64,000 nt of DNA, taken from the NCBI RefSeq assembly GCF_036320965.1, contig NC_092240.1:16373501-16437500 (forward strand). The letters run 5' to 3'. This DNA comes from Panulirus ornatus. Lineage: Eukaryota > Arthropoda > Malacostraca > Decapoda > Palinuridae. The notes beneath the pieces are model-generated. The model was not told the DNA's origin. It searched no databases and was given only the letters and a program-made list of their open reading frames with translations. Both the position numbers and the translations under genes were made by a program. Shown here in pieces: positions 33,947 through 45,800 of the stretch; position 1 is the stretch's first letter, and every line of letters begins with the position of its first letter.

Positions 33947-34826
33947 GAGAGTTGGAAAGCAAAAATGGGTGTTTGAAGGAATAGTGGTTCCAACAATGTT
34001 ATATGGTTGCGAGTCGTGGGCTATAGATAGAGTTGTGCGGAGGAGGGTGGATGTGTTGGAAATGAGATGTTTGAGGACAATATGTGGTGTGAGGTGGTTT
34101 GATCAAGTAAATAATGAAAGGGTAAGAGAGATGTGTGGTAATAAAAAGAGTGTGGTTGAGAGAGCAGAAGAGGGTGTTTTGATTTGGTTTGGTCACATGG
34201 AGAGAATGAGTGAGGAAAGATTGACCAAGAGGATATATGTGTCAGAGGTGGAGGGAACAAGGAGAAGTGGGAGACCAACTTGGAGGTGGAAGGATGGAGT
34301 GAAAAAGATTCTGAACGATCAGGGCCTGAACATACAGGAGGGTGAACAGCGTTCAAGGAATTAAGTGAATTGGAATGATGTTGTATACCGGGCTCGATGT
34401 ACTGTCAATGGATTGAACTAGGGCATGTGAAGTGTCTGGGGTAAACCATGGAAAGTTTTGTGGGGTCTGGATGTGGAAAGAGAGCTGTTCGGTGCCATAC
34501 ACATGACAGCTAGAGACTGAGTGTGAACGAATGTGGCCTTTGTCATCTTTTCCTGGTGCTACCTCGCACGTGCAAGGGAGAGGGGTGTGCTGTTTCATGT
34601 TTGGCGGGGTGGCGATGGGAATGGATGAAGGCAGCAAGTATGAATCATGTACATGTGTATATATGTATATGTCTGTGTATGTATACGTTGAAATGTATGG
34701 ATATGTATATGTGCGTGTGTGGACGTGTATGTATATATGTGTGTATGTGGGTGGGTTAGGCCATTCTTTCATCTGTTTCCTTGCACTACCTCGCCAACAT
34801 GGGAGACAGTGACAGAGTATGATATA
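33947..34826 (+). mobile_element. RTE-like copy joined to the old one
   Basis: Abrupt rise in similarity to the young family at about 33947 (GGAAAGCAAAAATGGGTG). The ORF is open from 33969 to 34364 with a TAA a few codons before the usual end, followed by a long 3' UTR with the tail at ~34820. Either a new insertion into the old copy or one element with a large internal deletion; the age difference favours the first. Confidence 0.8.
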
Positions 34827-34840
34827 TATATATATATATT

Positions 34841-35076
34841 TTTTTCTTTTCAAACTATTCGCCATTTCCCGCATTAGCGAGGTAGCGTTAAGAACAGAGG
34901 ACTGGACCTTTGAGGGAATACCCTCACCTGGCCCAATTCTCTGCTCCTTCTTTTGGAAAATTAAAAAAAAAAACGAGAGGGGAGGATTTCCAGCCCCCCG
35001 CTCCCTCCCCTTTTAGTCGCCTTCTACGACACGCAGGGAATACGAGGGAAGTATTCTTTCTCCCCTATCCCTAGGG

Positions 35077-35080
<4 letters not shown>
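34841..35080 (-). repeat. Element B copy
   Basis: Minus-strand copy running from TATCCCTAGGGATAGGGGAG (near 35080) to the TAATGCGGGAAATGGCGAAT end near 34855. Flanked by (TA)n on both sides and very similar to 22306-22540. Confidence 0.85.

Positions 35081-35154
<74 letters not shown>
35081..35154. repeat. (TA)n microsatellite
   Basis: About 37 TA units between the 5' end of element B and the 3' end of the inverted RTE copy. Confidence 0.97.
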
Positions 35155-35155
<1 letters not shown>

Positions 35156-35893
35156 CTTTGTCGCTGTCTCCTGCGTTAGTGAGGTAGCGCAAGGAAACAG
35201 ACAAAAGAATGGCCCAACCCACCCACATACACATGTATATACATACACGTCCACACACGCAAATATACATGCCTATACATCTCTACATATACATATATAC
35301 ACACACAGACATATACATATATACACATGTAGATAATTCATACTGTCTGCCTTTATTCATTCCCATTGCCACCCTGCCACACATGAAATAACAAACCCCC
35401 TCCCCCCTCATGTGCGCGAGGTAGCGCTAAGAAAAGACAACAAAGGCCCCATTCGTTCACACTCAGTCTCTAGCTGTCGTGTAATAATGCACCGAAACCA
35501 CAGCTCCCTTTCCACATCCAGGCGCCACGGAACTTTCCATGGTTTACCCCTGACACTTCTGCCCTGGTTCAATCCATTGACAGCACGTCGGCCCCGGTAT
35601 ACCACATCGTTCCAATTCACTCTATTCCATGCACGCTTTTCACCCTCCTGTATGTTCAGGCCCCGATCGCTCAACATCTTTTTCACTCCTTCCACCTCCA
35701 ATTTGGTCTCCTGCTTCTTGTTCCCTCCACCTCTGACACATATATCCTCTTTGTCAATCTTTCCTCACTCTTTCTCTCCATATGTCCAAACCATTTCAAC
35801 ACAACCTCTTATGCTCTCTCAACTACACACTTTCTATTTCCACACCTCTCTCTTTCCCTTACATTACTTACTTGATCAAACCAGTTCACACCA
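35155..35893 (-). mobile_element. RTE-like copy, inverted, long 3' UTR
   Basis: On the minus strand: the ORF from about VRWFDQVSNVRE to the end (~35600), with small deletions near 35690, followed by the full long 3' UTR ending GCGACAAAGC at 35155. 5'-truncated at ~35893, beyond which is a TA/GT-rich stretch to 35985. Confidence 0.85.
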
Positions 35894-35984
35894 TGTATAT
35901 ATACATGTGTGTATATGTATATGTTTGCATATGTGTATGTATATGTGTGTGTATGGGCATATGTATATATTTATTTATTTTTAT

Positions 35985-36155
35985 TTAGTATACTTTGTTG
36001 CTGTCTCCTGCATTAGCGAGGTAGCGCAAGGAAACAGACAAAAGAATGGCCCAACCCACCCACATACTCATGTATATACATAAATGCCCACACAGGCACA
36101 TATCCATACCTATACATTTCAACGTATACATACATATACATACACAGACATATGC
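35985..36155 (-). mobile_element. RTE 3' UTR fragment
   Basis: Only the last ~170 bp of the 3' UTR on the minus strand, ending in the GCAACAAAGTATA tail near 35990. Its truncated end abuts the C/G-rich sequence at 36156. Confidence 0.82.
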
Positions 36156-36703
36156 TGGTCAGTGCCATCAGACACCTCATCCACAGGACCGTAAGCCCTG
36201 GCGCACTGCAGGAGAACACTATCAGGCCGCCCGTCATTCTGAGAGACACAATCATCACTGGAAAGGTAATGCTCAGCTGGAGTAAAGCCCGAAAAACCCG
36301 TGGGCGAGCGCGAGGGAGGCACCACCTGGCTAGAAAGGCCAATGTTTACATCGGCGGCCGCCGCGGCGTCATCAGCCCCCCGACTGGGGCCTAAGTTCCT
36401 TTTCTCCTTCAATTTCTCCACATCACCACGTAAAGCAGCCAAAGCGTCCATCACCATGTTCCAGGGCGGCGCAGATGCCTCACCCCGTGAGGTAGAAGGC
36501 AAGGAACGTGTGTGCTGGGAAGCAGAGTCACCGCCATCACCAATGCCGTGACCATGGGGCCTATTGTTACTGGCCTGAAGAGCCTCCCGCTGAGAAGGGC
36601 TGCTCCTGGAGCTAGTCCTATGCAAGGAGCCTTTCCTCACATGCCTGGCATGTTCAGAATCGCCCTCCTTACTCAACCTCCGTATGCCTGGGACATCCGA
36701 CAT
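36156..36703 (-). pseudogene. Possible DIRS-type retroelement ORF1 fragment
   Basis: Minus-strand frame starting ATG at 36703: a Ser/Arg-rich N-terminus (RKGSLHRTSSRSSPSQRE), a helical stretch MDALAALRGDVEKLKEKR, then SGFTPAEHYLSS and LLQCARAYGPVDEVSDGTDQ, where the RTE 3' UTR piece cuts it off. The A-x-x-YGP-x-x-EVS pattern resembles gag-like ORF1 of DIRS/tyrosine-recombinase retroelements as I remember them. Base composition (G+C-rich, to ~36960) differs sharply from the surroundings, which marks foreign or recently inserted DNA. No RT or recombinase seen. Could also be another gag-like gene or a host exon. Confidence 0.4.
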
Positions 36704-37635
36704 GGCGGTGGCGATAGCAAGGCGGCGGTGCAGGTCAGTGTGAGAGTCGTCAACTCCACAAGTGCATCAACAACGCACTTCTCTCCCCGCTCCTTAACGG
36801 ATCACGGGTGGTGTTGCAGCCAGCCCCAAACTGGGTGACAGGCTGTAGCAAAGCCTTTCCGCTCCAGAGGGATCACGGGAAGAAGGCTGCCAAGCTCGCA
36901 GCTGCAGAAAACCTTCTAGACGGCGCGAAGGAAGCACAGCAACTGGTGGCGTGAAGCGGCAAAGCGTATCTCATGGGAAAGCGACCTCAAGCAGAGGTGT
37001 GATTTGCTGATGTAAAATTACTTTCATTCCTGCAAGAATAACCCCTGCTATGCATTTGATGGAGACTGAAGCATTTTCACGTAGTACAGTGTACGTGAGG
37101 GAGGCATGTAAGGATAGGAATAATTGGAGTTTCTTGCCTTGGCCACCCCCCTGTTGGGAGTTCTTGAAGGGAATGGGCATTAGAGATATAGACATAATCA
37201 TGGTGTTACCTTGGACCTTTCTAAAGGTTCCTGTAGCACAAGGCTGCACTACTTTTATGAGTAGAGAAATATAGATTCCTTCTGAATGAGAAGGTCTTTG
37301 ATGAGATCGTACTCCCAATGACACAGCCTTGCCAAAGGTGACTTTTTCACTTGCTCTGTGACCTCAAGCATTTGGGGACCAGTAACACCCTTTGTACATA
37401 TGTTTACTCCTTCCTCAGTAGTCCTTTCTATTCTTGTGAGGCTTTTGCAGCATTCATTTTACGAGAGTTGAAGATCAGGCAGTCAAGGCACAGATTGAAG
37501 TACACCAGATGAATTGTTTGTGTAAGATTTTGAGGGATTCTTTTTCTTTACCAAATCTGGTGCCAGTTAGTGTTCTAAGGGCATTTGGTTTGGGTGTTGA
37601 TGTTATTGGTGTGGGAAGTGAATGTCTTGTGTCAT
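36704..37635 (-). other. G+C-rich leader of the ORF and plain intron
   Basis: 36704-36960 continues the G+C-rich composition and may be the 5' leader of the minus-strand ORF. From ~36960 to 37635 it is ordinary intron; 37205-37330 resembles 10045-10160 (old dispersed repeat). Confidence 0.4.
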
Positions 37636-37822
37636 ATATGCATCTTCCCATTTTTTGCCACAGGAAGGTAGCATTAGGAACAAATTGCTGAGCTCCCAAG
37701 TTTTAACACTGGAGAGGAGGATTTTCAACAGCCTGTTCTCTCCCCTTCTAGCTGCCATCTACAACTTATAGTAGATATGTGAGTTGTATTCTTTCTTTCC
37801 AATGCTGAGGAATGACATATGA
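37636..37822 (-). repeat. Ancient copy of element B
   Basis: Landmarks in order: GAAGGTAGCATTAGGAACA, GAGAGGAGGATTTTCAACAG, CTCTCCCCTTCTAGCTGCC, TCTACAACTTATAG, GTATTCTTTC and AATGCTGAGGAATGA. Each matches the element B consensus with about one change in five, so the family was active over a long period. Confidence 0.65.
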
Positions 37823-37854
37823 GAGAGTGAGCTCTGTCTTAGACAAAAGGGAAG

Positions 37855-38480
37855 ACTGAAGGGATTGTTTGTATCTGCACTGTCAGAAAGCATTTGACAC
37901 TACTGCATTGGAGGTAGGTTAAGAAGGTGGATCACTTGGTAGGCCTAAGGGGAAGACCCCTCTGTTGAAAAGCAGATAATCGTAATAGAAGGGAACAAAG
38001 GATTCATTTCAGAAAAGTCTTCTGGAGATGAGTGGATGTCACTAGAGGAATTTCACAACATTCTAATCTGGGATCATTAATATTTATCTATATGAATGAC
38101 TTGCCAGAAGATATGTATTTCTACCTGAATATGTTTGCTGCATATGGAAAGGTTGTAAGAGAAGTGAAAAGTGAGAAAGATTACATTGTCATACGAATGG
38201 ACCTTGACAGCCAAGAAAGTTGGCCTAATACAATGGGTGATGAAGTAAATGTAATGTAATGAGGATGGGTTGCAAAGAAGGCCTTCTTACGATTATCATG
38301 CTAGGAATGAACTTCAGGAATGTGTGTGACAAAGACTTAGGAGTTGATATTATACATGAATTGTTGCCAGTCTTACCTGAGGAGAGTAGTAAAGGTGACA
38401 AACTGTCTGCCAGCAATTATTAGCAATGCATTGAAGTGTATGGTTAAGGAAATATTGCTTGGATAAGGAAATATTCACCT
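37855..38480 (+). mobile_element. CR1/Jockey-type retrotransposon relic
   Basis: Degenerate RT: CQKAFDTTALE (palm motif YLDFQKAFDTV of the family), GISQHSNLGSLIFIYMNDLPE (for PQGSVLGPLLFLIYINDLP; ~38044-38110), MFAAYGKVVREVKSEKDY (FADDTK box with both Asp lost), VMRMGC, and CDKDLGVDIIHE. Several frameshifts. A different family from the RTE copies. Confidence 0.7.
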
Positions 38481-40369
38481 AGGTTTTTTGAGTAGATGTC
38501 TTACCTCAGATGGACTTTGACAATAGGGATTTTGATAAGGGGAGATGTTTTAGGTAGGTTTAATCTTTTCATAGAGTGGTACATTGGAGGATATCTGTGC
38601 CCCCAGAACCAGTGTATTGCTTCTGATTTGTTTTGTATCTAGTTTTAGAAGTAAGGACAATCAGAACAGTCCTCTATCCTTAGCTAGACGTTATTGGAAC
38701 CAAAAATATCTTTCCTTCTGGATTTTTATGTAGAAAATGTTCTTTTGAACCAACTGCTTTTCCAGGCTTTGGTAACATGTTAGTCCAGAATTGCTCAACA
38801 CCTTTGTGTCAGAGGTTCATTCATCTGTGCCATATGCCTAGAATTGAACCTGAGAATTTTTGTGGACTTTAGATTTGCAGGTCCTCCACTTCAGTCCTGG
38901 ATTCTAGTTTTTTCAGCATAGATATCTTTTTCTCTAACTTTCTGTAAGTAAAGATTTTGAGCAATGTAACATATGACTTCCAACATATCCTTCACCTTTT
39001 TACTTAATTCAGCTCAGATTGGCCTAAATACATGGTTTCCATGAAGAATCATATATTTTAGAAGTAACATGTGTTTTCTGTTAGAATTCTTTTTTGGCCT
39101 TGGCTGTTGAGAAAAATGTTACTAACACATTTGCCTCTTTAGAGTGCTCCTCAAGACTCCTTTGATTGCGTTTAGGGTTTTTTCCTAACTGGCCCAAAAA
39201 TAGAGAAATAGAAAAAATAGCCAGTCTTCCACCTTTTTGAATTGGTACATCAGGTTTTGATGTAGTGGAATCCTTCAGTAAAATTATTTTCCAGTTACTA
39301 CAATTCACCACTGAATGGTCTTTCCTCAGAGTTAGCCCTAAGTGAAGGCTTCCATCATCCTTGTGGAATGGGCTGCAAAGGAGAGAAATGTAGGCTTTGA
39401 AGTTTGAAAAATATTTTATTTCAGTTGGGCCCCATGAGCAGTTTTTCAAGATTTTCACCCTGCTTGGCCCTCCTCCCTTTTTTGAAATGATCAGTTAAAA
39501 ATGTATGAGCAGTTAATGGAGACATCAGTCTGGTTGCGATTGCCAATTTGCCAAGAGTAGACCCTTTTAGGCGAACATTTTACTGTGGACACATGGGGCA
39601 TTTGCTAAGGGATGAGTGTAGGTAGAATTAATGAGACTGAGCATGGTAATGCCATTATATTACCATGAGATTTTTATCTCATTGCTCATGGGACTCCATT
39701 TCAGAGAGGAAAAGTTTTTCAGCCTTTTAAACCAAAATTTCTCTGAGAATACTGAGTCATCACACATCTCCTCACTTAGAGAACTGAAAAAATTTGATGA
39801 AATCACTTTACCTGCCTTTTTCCACCCCTAACTGCTTGGACTCAGAAGTGGACATGTCCAGTACTAGTATGGAGTTACTCTTTGTATGCTAAGAAAAGTG
39901 GATGTACATTTTTATGTCTCTTGCTCTGAGATATGAACATTTGCTGTTAATTAGAATGGATCGACTCTTCCCTATGAATTAAGTAATTCTTGAAAATTTG
40001 AGGAGCAATTGTGAGATAGTAAGTGATCCTCCTTTTGAAAGTGATATATTGCATTAAGATTATAGCACTCAGAATCATAGCCTTAGATGACCACTGATTA
40101 CAAATGAATACTCCAAAAACATAAATTCAGTAACAGGTAACTTTGGTTTTTACATATACTCAATACCTGGACTTCTCCACAATGTCCTGACTTGCAACTA
40201 GGATGGCAGATGAAGAATCTTCACCAAAACCTTGAGCTTCAAATCATTTGAAATATTTTTGGTTGTGTACTGTTTCCATCTGTTTGGAGAGGAAATATTC
40301 ATACATTATTGAGAGCTTTGCCCATTTTATGAAAAGTAGTTGCAGTACATGTATTAGGTGCTGAATGCA
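38481..40369 (+). other. IMPA1 intron, nothing recognised
   Basis: Short open frames only (for example 39081-39458 minus and 39631-39831 plus), none with recognisable motifs or repeats. Confidence 0.5.
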
Positions 40370-40495
40370 CACACACATACACATTGCACATGACAGCTAG
40401 AGAATGGATGTGAGCTGCTTTAGCCTTTCTTTGTATGTTCCTGCTGCTACCTTGCTGACAGGAAAATGGTAATCAACTATGATAAGAAGAAGAAG
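40370..40495 (+). mobile_element. RTE 3' UTR fragment, old
   Basis: GCACATGACAGCTAGAGAATG and a degenerate box CTGCTGCTACCTTGCTGACA identify it. It abuts an inverted copy at 40505. Confidence 0.6.
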
Positions 40496-40504
40496 AAAAA
40501 AAAA

Positions 40505-41690
40505 CACTGCTTCCTCCAATTTTTCTCCATTCAAAATTATACCTCAACTAACCTGACTCTCAACCGTGCTAAATCTAATAACCTTGCTTTAATTCACATT
40601 TACTCTCACCTGCCTCCTTTCACACACTTTCAAACCCATTTGCTAGCTTCTGCAATTTCTCACTTGAATCTGCCACCAATCGATATCATCAGCAGCAACA
40701 AGTGACTCACTTTCTTTCTATGCCCTGTCATCCCTCACAGATTGCATACTTGTCCTTCTCTCAAGGTCTCATGCATTTACTCTTTCACCACCTTATCCAG
40801 AAACAAATTCAACAACCATATTGACATCACTTACCCTTCTCACATACAAACCTCACTCTCCTTTCTTTCCATTTGTACACATTTGTTACACCATTGATGA
40901 AAACTTCTTACTGCTCGTGGCAGGCTCTTCTCCCACACTGTTTATTCATAAGACCTTCCACAAGGCTTCTCTGTCAACCCTATCATATACTTTCTCCAGA
41001 TCCGTAAATGCCACATACAGATACATTTGTTTCTCATAAGTATTTCCACACACATTTTTTAAAGCAAACACGTAATCCACACATCCTCTGCCTCTTCTGA
41101 AACCACACTGCTGTTCCCCAAGCTGATGCTCTGTAATGCCTTGACCCTCATAATCAATACCCTCCCATACAACTTTCCAGGTATACTCAACAAACTCATG
41201 CCTCTGTAGGTTGAACACTCATCTTTATCCCCTTTGCCTTTGTACAATGCCACTATACATGCATTCTACCAATCCTCAGGCACTTCGCTGTGATCAATAC
41301 ATATATTGAATATCCATACAAACGAATCAACCAAACACTCATCCCCTTTCGTAATGAATTCAATTGTGATACCATCCACTCCAGGTATCTTTCCATATTT
41401 CACCTTATGCAAGGCTTCCCCCACCTCTCCTCTCTTTACTAAACTACTCTCCATGACTCTCTCACTTCACATACCAACCTAATCAAAACCCCATACATCT
41501 GCCACTTAGTCATCAAATGTATTTAACACTTTCAAAATATTCATTCTGTCTCCTCACTTCTTAACTACCTGTTATTATATCCCCCTTTGGTCCCCTTTGC
41601 TGATGATTCCATTTGTTCTCTTGTCTTTTGCACATTGTTTACCTCTTTCCAAAACATCTTTTTATTCCCATACACATACACATATTCATA
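40505..41690 (-). mobile_element. Old RTE copy, inverted
   Basis: Minus strand, from the middle domain (CKTREQM near 41630) through EDW (41270), YRGMSLLSIPGKLYGR (~41180), FRRGRGCVDYVF (~41090), FTDLEKVYDRVDREALW (~40960) to NGEKLEE (~40510). The FADD box is destroyed (~40690) and stops are frequent. No 3' end. Confidence 0.78.
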
Positions 41691-41696
41691 TTTGCT

Positions 41697-43382
41697 TCCC
41701 TTCATCCATTCCTGGCACTACCCCACCCCACATGAAGCAACATTGCTACCCCCTGCTTTAGCAAGGTAGCACCAAGGAAACAGACAAAAAAAGCCACATT
41801 GTTCACACTCAGTCTCTAGCTGTCATATGTAATGCACCAAAACCACAGTTCCATATCCACATCCAGGCCCCACAGATCTTTCCATGGTTTACCCCAGATG
41901 TTTCACATACTCTGATTCGGTCCTTTGACAGCACGTCGACCCCAGTATACCACATCATTCCAATTCACTCTATTCCTTGCATACCTCTCGCCCTCCTGTA
42001 TGTTCAGGCCATGATTGCTCAAAATCTTTTTCACTCCATCCTTCCACCTTCAGTTTGGTCTCCCACTTCATGTTCCGTCCACCTCTGATACATATATCCT
42101 CTTTGTCAATCTTTCCTCACTCATTCTCTCCAGATGTCCAAACCATTTCCATACATCCTCTTCTGCTCTCTCCACCACACTTATTAGTTCCACATTTCTC
42201 TCTTACCCTTTCATTACTTACTTGATCAAACCACCTCGCACCACATATTGTCCTCAAACATTTCATTTTCAATACATCCACCCTCCTCCATACAACCCTA
42301 TCTATAGCCCATGCCTTGCAAACATATAATATTGTTGGAACTACAATTCCTTCAAACACGCATTTTTGCTCTCCGAGATAATATTCTCTCCTTCCACACA
42401 TTCTTCATCACTCCCAAAACCTTCACCACCACCTCACCCTGTGACACATCTTACATAGTTCCATTTGCTGCTAAGTCCTCTCCCACATATCTAAAACACT
42501 TCACTTCCTACAATTTTTTTCCATTCTGACTTATATCCCAATTAACTTGTCCCTCAACCCTACTGAACCTAATGACCTTGCTCTTATTCACATTTACTCT
42601 CAACTTTCTCCTTTCACACACTTTTCCAAACTCAGTCACCAACTTTTGCAGTTTCTCCTTCGAATCAGCCACTAGAGCTGTATCATCGGCGAACAACAAC
42701 TGACTCTTCCCTGGCCCTGTCATCTCCAACAGACTGCATACTTGCCCCTCTCTCCAAAACTCTTGCATTTACCTCCCTAACCGCCCCATTTATCAACAAA
42801 TTGAATGACCATGGGGATATCACACACCCCTGCCGCAGACCAACATTCACTGTGAACCAATTACTCTCCTCTCTTCTTACTCGTACACATGCCTTACATC
42901 CTTGGTAAAAACTTTTCACTTCTTCTAGCAGCTTAGCTCCCACACCATATACTCTTAAGGCCTTCCGCAAAGCATGTCTATCAACCCTTATCATATGCCT
43001 TTTCCAGATCCATAAATGCTACATACAGATCCATCTTTTTTTCTAGGTATTTCTCACACACATTCTATGAAGCAAACACCTGATCCACACATCCTCTACC
43101 ACTTCTGAAACCACATTGCTCTTCCCCAATCTGATGCTCTGTACATGCCTTCACCCTCTTAGTCAGTCTTCTCCCATACAGTTTCCCAGGAATATTTAAA
43201 CAAACTCATGCCTCTGTAGTGTGAACACTTACCTTTATCCCCTTTGCCTTTGTGCAGTGGCTCTATGCATGCATTCTGCCAATCCTCAGGCACTTTACCA
43301 TGATCCATACATGCACAATATATCCTTACCAACCAATGAACAACACAGTTATCCGCTTTCTTAATAAATTTTACTGCAGCAC
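41697..43382 (-). mobile_element. RTE-like copy, inverted, with 3' UTR
   Basis: Minus strand from about IKKAD (43380), through the SGRGCVDQVFAS region, a broken palm motif at ~43000 (DLEKAYD then a 1-nt shift to RVDRHAL), LRQGCVISPWSFNLLI, FADDTALVADS intact at ~42690, then the C-terminal ORF with several indels and a long 3' UTR to ~41700. Middle-aged. Confidence 0.8.
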
Positions 43383-44356
43383 TGCTTTGTGGAAGGTCTT
43401 AAGAGTATGTGGTGTGAGAGGTAAGTTGCTAGAAGCAGTGAAAAGTTTTTACCAAGGATGTAAGGCATGTGTACAAGTAGGAAAAGAGGAGAGTGATTGG
43501 TTCCCAGTGAATGTTAGTCTGTGGCAGGAGTGTGTGATGTTCCCAGGGTTGTTTGATTTGTTGATAAATGGGGTGGTTAAGGAGGTAGATGCAAGAGTTT
43601 TGGAGAGAGGGGTGAGTATGCAGCCTGTTGTTGATGAGAGGGCCTGGGAAGTAAGTCAGTTGTTGTTCGCCGATGATGCAGCTCTAGTGGCTGATTCGTG
43701 TGAGAAACTGTAGAAGTTGGTGACTGAGTTTGGAAAAGTGTGTGAAAGGAGAAAGTTGAGAGTAAATGTGAATAAGAGCAAGGTTATTTGGTTCAATAGG
43801 GTTGAGGGACAAGTTAATTGGGATGTAAGTTTGAATGGAGAAAAATTGGAGGAAGTGAAGTGTTTTAGATATGTGGGAGTGGACTTAGCAGGGGATGGAA
43901 CCATTGAAGTGGAAGTGAGTCACAGGGTGGGGGAGGGGGCAAAGGTTCTGGGAGCGATGAAGAATGTGTGGAAGGAGAGAACGTTATATCTGAGAGCAAA
44001 AATGGGTATGTTTGAAGAAATAATGGTTACAACAATGTTATATGGTAGTGAGGCATGGGCCATAGTTAGGATTGTATGGAGGGTGGATGTGTTGGAAATG
44101 AAATGTTTGAGGACAATATGTGGTGTGAGGTGGGTTGATCAAGTAAGTAATCTAAGGGTAAGAGAGATGTGTGGAAATGAAAAGAATGTGGTTGAGAGAG
44201 CAGAAGGTGTGTTGAAATGGTTTGGACATATGGAAAGAATGAGTGAGGAAAGATTGACCAAGAGGATATATGTGTCAGAGGTGGAGGGAAGATGGAGAAG
44301 TGGGAGACCAAATTGGAGGTGGAAGGAAAGAAAGAAAAAGATTTTTAGTGATTTTT
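43383..44356 (+). mobile_element. RTE-like copy, head-to-head with the previous
   Basis: Starts at ALWKVLRVCGVRGKLLEAV and runs to KKIFSDF without 3' UTR. FADD is changed to FADDAALVADS; a stop interrupts at 43711 (EKL-stop-KLVTEF). The remaining frame is open from 43717 to 44358. The junction with the minus-strand copy at 43382/43383 is seamless. Confidence 0.8.
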
Positions 44357-45048
44357 AGCCCATGGCTTGCAACCATATAACATTGTTGGAACCACAATTC
44401 CTTCAGACATACCCATTTTTGCTTTTTGAGATAATGTTCTCGCCTTCCACACATTCTTCAATGCTCCCAGAACCTTCGCCCTCTCCCCCACCCTGTGACT
44501 CACTTCCGCTTCCATGGTTCCAACCGCTACCAAATCCACTTCCAGATATCTGAAACACTTCACTTCCTCCAGTTTTTCTCTATTCAAACTTACCTCCCAA
44601 TTGACTTGTCCCTCAACCCTACTGTACCTAATGACCTTGCTCTTATTCACATTTACTCTCAGCTTTCCTCTTTCACACACTTTACCAAACTCAATCACCA
44701 GCTTCAGCAGTTTCTCACCTGAATCAGCTACCAGCACTGTATCAGCAAACAACAACTGACTCACTTCCCAAGCCCTCTCATCCACAACAGACTGCATACT
44801 TGCCCCTCTCTCCAAAACTCTTGCATTCACCTTCCTAACAACCTCATCCATAAACAAATCAAACAACTATGGAGACATCACGCACCCCTGCCACGAACCG
44901 ACATTCACTGGGAACCAATCACTTTCCTCTCTTCCTACTCGTACACATGTCTTACAATCCTTGATAAAAACTTTTCACTGCTTCTAGCAACTTGCCTCCC
45001 ACACCATATACTCTTAATAACTTCCACAGAGCATCTGTATCGACTCTG
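44357..45048 (-). mobile_element. RTE-like copy, inverted, lacking both ends
   Basis: Minus strand from VDTDALWKLLRVYGVGG (45045) to MLYGCKPWA (44360). FADDTAL has lost an Asp (LLFADTVLVADS). One stop near 44868 and a frameshift near 44955. Directly abuts the plus-strand copy, so 43383-45048 holds two overlapping RTE segments tail to tail. Confidence 0.78.
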
Positions 45049-45051
45049 AAT

Positions 45052-45274
45052 GTTCCTATGAGTCCATGGGGAAAATGAAACACAATAAATTCCCAAGTGC
45101 CCTTTTGTGTAATAATCACATCATCGGGGAGACACAAGAGAGATATATAACAGTCAGTTGATATACAACGAAGAGACGTTATATTTCTCTCTAGTGTCTC
45201 CCCTCATGATGTGATTATTATACGAAAGTTCTTTTGGGAACTTATTGTGTTTCATTTTCACCATGCCCTCATAA

Positions 45275-45277
<3 letters not shown>
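45052..45277. repeat. Foldback element with ~98-bp arms
   Basis: 45052-45150 and the reverse complement of 45180-45277 align along their whole length (shared runs AAAATGAAACACAATAA and AATAATCACATCAT, and GGGGAGACAC), with a ~29-nt loop. A strong hairpin if transcribed. No ORF. Not part of the RTE sequence. Confidence 0.85.

Positions 45278-45280
<3 letters not shown>

Positions 45281-45358
<78 letters not shown>
45281..45358. repeat. (TA)n microsatellite
   Basis: Roughly 39 TA units between the foldback element and an RTE endonuclease fragment. Confidence 0.97.
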
Positions 45359-45361
<3 letters not shown>

Positions 45362-45800
45362 TTCAAATCACCCATCACTATGACCCGGTCTCGTGCATCA
45401 AAACCACTAACACACTCATTCAGCTGCTCCCAAAACACTTGCCTCTCTTGATCTTTCTTCTCATGCCCAGGTGCATATGCACCAATAATCACCCACCTCT
45501 CTCCATCAACTTTCAGTTTTACCCATATTAATCGAGAATTTACTTTCTTACACTCTATCACATACTCCCACAACTCCTGTTTCAGGAGTATTGCTACTCC
45601 TTCCCTTGCTCTTGTCCTCTCACTAACCCCTGACTTTACTCCCCAGACATTCCCAAACCACTCTTCCCCTTTACCCTTGAGCTTCGTTTCACTCAGAGCC
45701 AAAACATCCAGGTTCCTTTCCTCAAACATACTACCTATCTCTCCTTTTTTCACATCTTGGTTACATCCACACACATTTAGGCACCCCACTCTGAGCCTTC
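45359..45800 (-). mobile_element. RTE endonuclease N-terminal fragment
   Basis: Minus strand; this is the only well-preserved N-terminus in the window: GCLNVCGCNQDVKKGEIGSM, LDVLALSETKLKGKGEEWF (catalytic Glu in SETKL), then VIVMGDLNA, where it is cut off by (TA)n. A Met at ~45789 is a possible start. Its upstream side ends exactly at the left border of the tandem duplication. Confidence 0.85.

Noticed and set aside
43252..43440. Possible host exon where minus and plus RTE copies meet
   Set aside because: Both sides are RTE sequence up to the junction; the apparent N-terminus MQWLYAC... is antisense RTE.
41697..44356. Twin-priming inversion as the origin of the head-to-head RTE pair
   Set aside because: The two copies overlap in RTE coordinates and the minus copy has its own 3' UTR, so two separate insertions fit better.
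45211..45531. Frames with Ile-Tyr runs
   Set aside because: Translation of (TA)n microsatellites; no coding meaning.
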